Origin: Candidatus Gastranaerophilales bacterium
GTDB taxonomy: Bacteria > Cyanobacteriota > Vampirovibrionia > Gastranaerophilales > Gastranaerophilaceae
Assembly (NCBI GenBank): GCA_017415185.1
Contig: JAFQHZ010000028.1
Location: 1 to 64,000, forward strand
Direction of reading: 5' to 3'
Length of the DNA: 64,000 nt
Notes under the pieces: model-generated
What the model saw: the letters and a program-made list of their open reading frames with translations, nothing else
Told to the model about the DNA's origin: nothing
Databases searched by the model: none
Translations under genes and position numbers: made by a program
In this document: in pieces, positions 63,895 to 64,000 of the stretch
How the letters are laid out: the number at the start of each line of letters is the position of its first letter
Position numbering within the stretch: the first letter of the stretch is position 1

Positions 63895-64000
63895 TTATTT
63901 CAAAGCATTGATTATTTCAATTATTTCTGAATTTTTAAAATCATCCATTGTGCAATTGTTTTTGATATACTCTTTTAAAATAAAAGCAAATTTTGCTTTT
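63895..64000 (-). CDS. 3' end of a gene cut by the window edge
   Basis: The minus strand is open from the window edge to TAA at 63897-63895, encoding at least 34 residues (KAKFAFILKEYIKNNCT...). No family can be assigned from this tail. It lies upstream of the epimerase gene, 10 bases away, so it is probably co-transcribed with it. Confidence 0.55.
   Translation of the reverse strand, partial: KAKFAFILKEYIKNNCTMDDFKNSEIIEIINALK

Overview
The window reads as an ordinary chromosomal stretch of an AT-rich (roughly 30% GC by eye), Gram-negative-type bacterium. It has a diderm envelope (LpxB, LpxI, LptA-like, LptC, TolC-like), a meso-DAP type MurE and type IV prepilin-like proteins whose leaders have the form KKGFTLAEILIVLMVIGV. 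It uses the standard genetic code with frequent TTG starts. This combination, plus many hypothetical proteins with short N-terminal 'NxxFx(G/A)' leaders, best fits Candidatus Melainabacteria / Vampirovibrionia (Gastranaerophilales). That assignment is inference from gene content and style; no marker search was possible.

Layout. 1-1050: end of an unknown gene and a Cys-rich prepilin. 1059-5981 (minus): YkgJ-type Cys-cluster protein, small unknown, LOG-family hydrolase, UDP-glucose dehydrogenase, UDP-glucuronate decarboxylase (UDP-xylose branch) and a large unknown. 6100-6407: initiator tRNA whose 3' end and terminator are repeated 198 bp downstream around a small, GC-richer repeat. 6499-10770: alpha/beta hydrolase, then a compact four-gene cassette (IspD-like and TagD-like cytidylyltransferases, class V aminotransferase, DRE-TIM aldolase), the most likely under-described pathway here. 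10849-14153: acidic EF-hand/coiled-coil protein, a 390-bp gap with possible antisense RNA signals, and a phosphodiester glycosidase. 14150-19676 (minus): envelope operon lptC-lptA-lpxI-lpxB-CDP-alcohol transferase-trmL-nnrD. 19728-21867: secreted peptide, then OadG-like subunit, ArsB/NhaD transporter and a 38-aa membrane microprotein. 21890-26750 (minus): muramidase-like unknown, YwqK-repeat protein, a pilin with a consensus promoter, TPR protein.

26877-33444: MscS channel, lipoprotein, then a division/wall block headed by a BlaI-type regulator (blaI-like, unknown, rsmH, ftsL-like, ftsI, murE). 33743-36949: dolichol-phosphate-mannose-type glycosyltransferase converging on three tandem CheR-like methyltransferases. 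37003-44034: valS, TolC-family protein, ferredoxin, two unknown membrane or exported proteins. 44135-51266: HIT protein, 5-formyl-THF cyclo-ligase, PilZ protein, TPR proteins, two peptide-type ABC permeases, MgtC. 51336-55637: infB-rbfA-truB and a GerM-domain protein. 55634-64000: GT11-like protein, TPR lipoprotein, lgt, gpmI, nadB-nadC-radical SAM, a second SDR epimerase, and the 3' end of another minus-strand gene.

How the parts fit: most genes serve the envelope (lipid A and LPS transport, peptidoglycan, lipoprotein modification, nucleotide sugars, small-alcohol activation) or translation and central cofactors (IF-2/RbfA/TruB, ValS, NAD, folate). No phage, transposase, CRISPR array or plasmid module was seen. 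Several promoters match TTGACA-N17-TATAAT closely, and intrinsic terminators are common.
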